The notes beneath the pieces were generated by a model. That model did no database searches. It saw only the letters and a program-made list of their open reading frames with translations, and was not told where the DNA came from. Below are positions 3,267-5,914 of a stretch of DNA of 5,914 bases, piece after piece; within the stretch, counting starts at the first letter, position 1, and each line of letters opens with the position of its first letter. The DNA is from ANME-2 cluster archaeon (GTDB lineage: Archaea; Halobacteriota; Methanosarcinia; Methanosarcinales; Methanogasteraceae), in assembly GCA_003601535.1 (NCBI GenBank), contig PIXW01000073.1, positions 1 through 5,914 of the forward strand. Direction: 5' to 3'. Position numbers and translations under genes: made by a program.

Positions 3267-5914
3267 GTGAAACAACAGATCATAGCAACAATACTCCTCC
3301 TCACCGTGCTCATCGGAACAGTCGGTGTAGTAGAAGCTGATACGGAGATAACGTCCTGCCAGATAATATCCGACCCCGGAAATTACAGGCTAACTTCGGA
3401 CATTTTCAACTCAACCGCCACAAACTGCATCGAGATAACAGCAGACGATGTGAATCTTGACTGCCAGGGGCACACAATAGACGGCAATGGTACAGGATGG
3501 TGCGGCGTATACATCTCCAGAGCATCAGAGACTGACTCGAATATAACAATAAAGAACTGCACAGTCCAGAACTGGACATCCTCAAACGTATATATCCATA
3601 ATTCAAACGATAACACTTTAGAGGATATAAAATCACTTACATCCTATACAGGCATACGATTGCGTTATACAAAGCGAAATAATATCACAAATGTAGAATC
3701 CAGTGGAAACTTTCAAGATGGCTTTTATCTATATGCTACATATAATGCCCATCTTGTAAATTTGAGTGCAAGCAGAAACGACGTAGGAATCTGTTTTTCG
3801 TATGCTGCTTATAACTGGCTTGATGACTCAAATTTTATGAACAACTCGCGCGAGGATATGGAAGTAAGTACTAATGATGAGTACTGGTGCCCAAATTATC
3901 TGAGCAATGTAACCGGCTCCGGCGGGAGACCCATAGGGTACTATTACAACACCTCACACATAGAGAATCTTGATTTATCGGAATTGATCCTGTGCGATGC
4001 GGACAACTCAGTGATATCAAATGTAACAGTCCATGGCAACAGTGCGCTAAAGAATAACGGGATAGATGTCCTGTTGACAGACAACGCCACCTTTTTAGAT
4101 ATAAGCTCGAGCTACAACGAGCACGGGCTGACGTTTAAATATTCTAACAATAATAACTTATCTAGAATAGTCGCAGGGAATAATAGGTGGAATGGAATAA
4201 AAATTGAAAACTCTGATTCAAATATCCTGACGGATTCTGTTTTGAACAGTAATGAAAATGGCAGTGGCTTATATTTATATACTTCATCACATAATAATAT
4301 TTCCAATATTACTGCAAACCAGAATAATCAAAATTTTAATTATGGCATTTATTTCCAATATGGTTCGGGATCCAACACAGTCTCTGATTCTGTATTCAAA
4401 GGCAACAGTCAGGGAATTCACTTGGTTCAGAATTGCAGTTACAATAATTTCACAAACATAGATGCAAGTTCAAATGGCTTTTCCGGTATTTATATGGGGA
4501 GTGATTCTTTTGGAAGTTCTGATTCAAATATTTTTGATAACATGAATGCAAACTTAAATGGATGGTATGGAATTTATATGGGTGGGGTTTCATCAAACAC
4601 AATAAAAAATTCATATATCCAAAACAACTACTATCACGGGATCTATCTTACAGGCGCATCTCTTGGCGAAAACGGATCAAACAGTGTCTACAATAATATT
4701 TTCATAAATGATCGGAACCTACATCTTTCAGATGATATCACCCACGCTACTTCCCTGAATACAACAAACACAAGCGGAACAAATATTCTCGGCGGCACGT
4801 ATATGGGGGGCAATTACTGGTCAAATTCTTCCGGAAACGGATACTCGGACACATGCACAGATTCAGACGGCGACGGGTTCTGCGACAATGAATACGATCT
4901 GTCCGGCGGAGCGGCAGAAGCGATAGACCGGCTTCCGCTGGCATTTAGGTACATGGCAGGCGACACGCACTGCAGCAGCTGCGCCGAGTGCAACCTGAAG
5001 ATACGCTTTGCTGCGCCGGGTTCTACGGTTTATCTGGATACGGATATATCCGAGCAATATGGGGACTGTATATTGATACAGAGGAATTCCACAATCCTTG
5101 ACTGCCAGAACAAGACCATTGGGGGCGATGGTGACACCTACGGAACTGGTATCTATGTTGACGCGTTTCATTCTACCCCTCTGGACAATATAACGATACG
5201 GAACTGCGTTGTGAGCGGGTTCCTGAACGGAATCAAACTCTACGGCTCAGCCACCAACAAAGTAACAAATTCGAGCATAAGTAATGCGAACACATCCTGC
5301 AACCGGAACAATGGGGTGAAACTGGAGTACTCGGATTCAATCACGATGGAAGATGTGGTTTCGAACTCAAACTACCAAGGTAGCGGGATTTATGCATCGC
5401 ATTTGAACTCAAGCAATCTTACGAACATCACTCTCAACCTAAACGAGAACAATGGTCTCTGCATATATCATTGCGACCAAAATACCATGAAAAACATTGA
5501 AGCCAGTTCAAGTAACTTCTATGGTTTCTACTGGTATCACTCCGATTCAAACGATGTTGAAGGTGCTACAACCAATTCAAATGGCTGGGATGGTATTTAC
5601 TATACTAATTCTGATTCAAACAATTTCTCCAATGTTATAAGCAAGGATAATGGTAATTCCGGAATCTACGGGAGTTATTGTGATTATAACAGGATAATGA
5701 ATACTACAGCCGATTCCAATGAGCGGTATGGTATTAGATTCTATAACTCGATTTCAAACATGATAACCAATTCTACAATGGAGAATAATTCACTATATGG
5801 GATTTATCTGCGATACGATAGACTAAACAACATCTACAACAATTTATTCAACAATACAAATAATGTTTATCTTTACCCAGCCTCCTATGTAAACGTCTGG
5901 AACACCACACCCAC
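3267..5914 (+). CDS. Large exported right-handed beta-helix (NosD/PbH1-type) surface protein, two tandem modules, C-terminus beyond window
   Basis: From GTG 3267 the frame stays open to the right edge: 882 codons plus 2 nt, no stop. Residues 1-24 are a signal peptide ending VVEA. Module 1 (about 25-565) opens with ITADDVNLDCQGHTIDGNG (57-75). It continues as Asn/Ser-rich beta-helix rungs of the type 'N-x-x-NGWYGIYM-x-x-S-x-SN-x-I', interrupted by a linker with GGRPIGYYYN (219-228) and SELILCDADNS (238-248). It closes with NTTNTSGTNILGG, GGNYWS (514-519) and a calcium-loop-like D532-S-D-G-D-G-F-C-D-N-E-Y-D544. Module 2 restarts at about 566 with CSSCAEC, then STILDCQNKTIGG (608-620) and further rungs. 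It reaches the next NTT (879-881), where its own closing motif should follow outside the window. The fold is that of NosD/PbH1 repeat proteins, common on archaeal surfaces; similar folds bind or cut polysaccharides, but no catalytic site can be named. About 35 N-x-S/T sequons suggest heavy N-glycosylation. It probably shares the transcript with the upstream dockerin gene. Confidence 0.92.
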   Translation, partial: MKQQIIATILLLTVLIGTVGVVEADTEITSCQIISDPGNYRLTSDIFNSTATNCIEITADDVNLDCQGHTIDGNGTGWCGVYISRASETDSNITIKNCTVQNWTSSNVYIHNSNDNTLEDIKSLTSYTGIRLRYTKRNNITNVESSGNFQDGFYLYATYNAHLVNLSASRNDVGICFSYAAYNWLDDSNFMNNSREDMEVSTNDEYWCPNYLSNVTGSGGRPIGYYYNTSHIENLDLSELILCDADNSVISNVTVHGNSALKNNGIDVLLTDNATFLDISSSYNEHGLTFKYSNNNNLSRIVAGNNRWNGIKIENSDSNILTDSVLNSNENGSGLYLYTSSHNNISNITANQNNQNFNYGIYFQYGSGSNTVSDSVFKGNSQGIHLVQNCSYNNFTNIDASSNGFSGIYMGSDSFGSSDSNIFDNMNANLNGWYGIYMGGVSSNTIKNSYIQNNYYHGIYLTGASLGENGSNSVYNNIFINDRNLHLSDDITHATSLNTTNTSGTNILGGTYMGGNYWSNSSGNGYSDTCTDSDGDGFCDNEYDLSGGAAEAIDRLPLAFRYMAGDTHCSSCAECNLKIRFAAPGSTVYLDTDISEQYGDCILIQRNSTILDCQNKTIGGDGDTYGTGIYVDAFHSTPLDNITIRNCVVSGFLNGIKLYGSATNKVTNSSISNANTSCNRNNGVKLEYSDSITMEDVVSNSNYQGSGIYASHLNSSNLTNITLNLNENNGLCIYHCDQNTMKNIEASSSNFYGFYWYHSDSNDVEGATTNSNGWDGIYYTNSDSNNFSNVISKDNGNSGIYGSYCDYNRIMNTTADSNERYGIRFYNSISNMITNSTMENNSLYGIYLRYDRLNNIYNNLFNNTNNVYLYPASYVNVWNTTP
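4212..5624 (+). repeat. DNA-level repeats within the beta-helix gene
   Basis: TCTGATTCAAATAT occurs at 4212-4225 and 4518-4531 in module 1. Close relatives are at 5540-5554 (TCCGATTCAAACGAT) and 5610-5624 (TCTGATTCAAACAAT) in module 2; all encode S-D-S-N. A second family encodes N-G-W/F-x-G-I-Y (around 4472, 4557 and 5579). Similarity at the base level, not only in protein, suggests fairly recent duplication or gene conversion between rungs and modules. Confidence 0.55.

Noticed and set aside
2507..3313. Minus-strand frames opposite the dockerin gene
   Set aside because: Shadows of a plus-strand gene with signal peptide, strong ribosome site and dockerin. Their sequences show no family motifs.
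4112..5171. Short frames on both strands inside the beta-helix gene (4112-4306, 4252-4461, 4747-4944, 4863-5171)
   Set aside because: The 882-codon plus-strand frame with repeated NosD-type rungs explains this DNA. The short frames have no independent support.
4212..5624. CRISPR array suggested by repeated GATTCAAA words
   Set aside because: The repeats are short, unevenly spaced and in frame, encoding S-D-S-N within protein rungs. There are no uniform repeat and spacer lengths.

Overview
The window looks like a piece of a euryarchaeal chromosome from a methane-metabolising lineage (methanogen, or methanotroph/alkanotroph relative). The best evidence is a complete cfbD gene, whose product makes the methyl-coenzyme M reductase cofactor F430. 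Archaeal style fits too: TATA-type promoter boxes, a leaderless-looking start for cfbD, and long Asn/Ser-rich NosD-type surface proteins with many N-x-S/T sequons. A more exact taxonomic placement cannot be made by reading alone.

Left part (1-783, minus-strand material): bases 1-161 hold the first 53 codons of a MATE-family multidrug/organic-cation transporter that runs off the left edge. Bases 162-783 contain no intact gene. They hold two C-rich boxes upstream of the MATE gene, a 71-codon transposase-like C-terminal remnant with no good start, an imperfect inverted repeat, and an 11-bp direct repeat flanking the remnant. This looks like a decayed insertion site.

Middle (784-1902, minus): cfbD, 372 aa and GC-rich, with no other cfb gene in the window.

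Right part (2093-5914, plus): a divergent two-gene operon of exported proteins. It starts at a clear TATA box, a 7-bp palindrome over the expected transcription start, and a strong AGGAGG. Gene one (386 aa) has a signal peptide, a Cys-rich domain of unknown function marked by HTSHGSQ and MTGHAQG, and a C-terminal type I dockerin with two calcium loops. Gene two begins 13 nt later at a GTG with its own ribosome binding site and stays open for at least 882 codons to the right edge. It encodes a signal peptide and two tandem right-handed beta-helix (NosD/PbH1) modules, the first closed by a GGNYWS motif and a calcium-loop-like segment. The second module is cut off by the window.

Inference: the operon makes a cell-surface pair, a large probably glycosylated beta-helix protein and a smaller protein that can dock onto a cohesin through its dockerin. 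No cohesin is visible here. Base composition is mosaic: the body of gene one and the repeat arrays of gene two are about 30-35% GC in sampled stretches, while cfbD, the dockerin and the module junction are about 60-68%.
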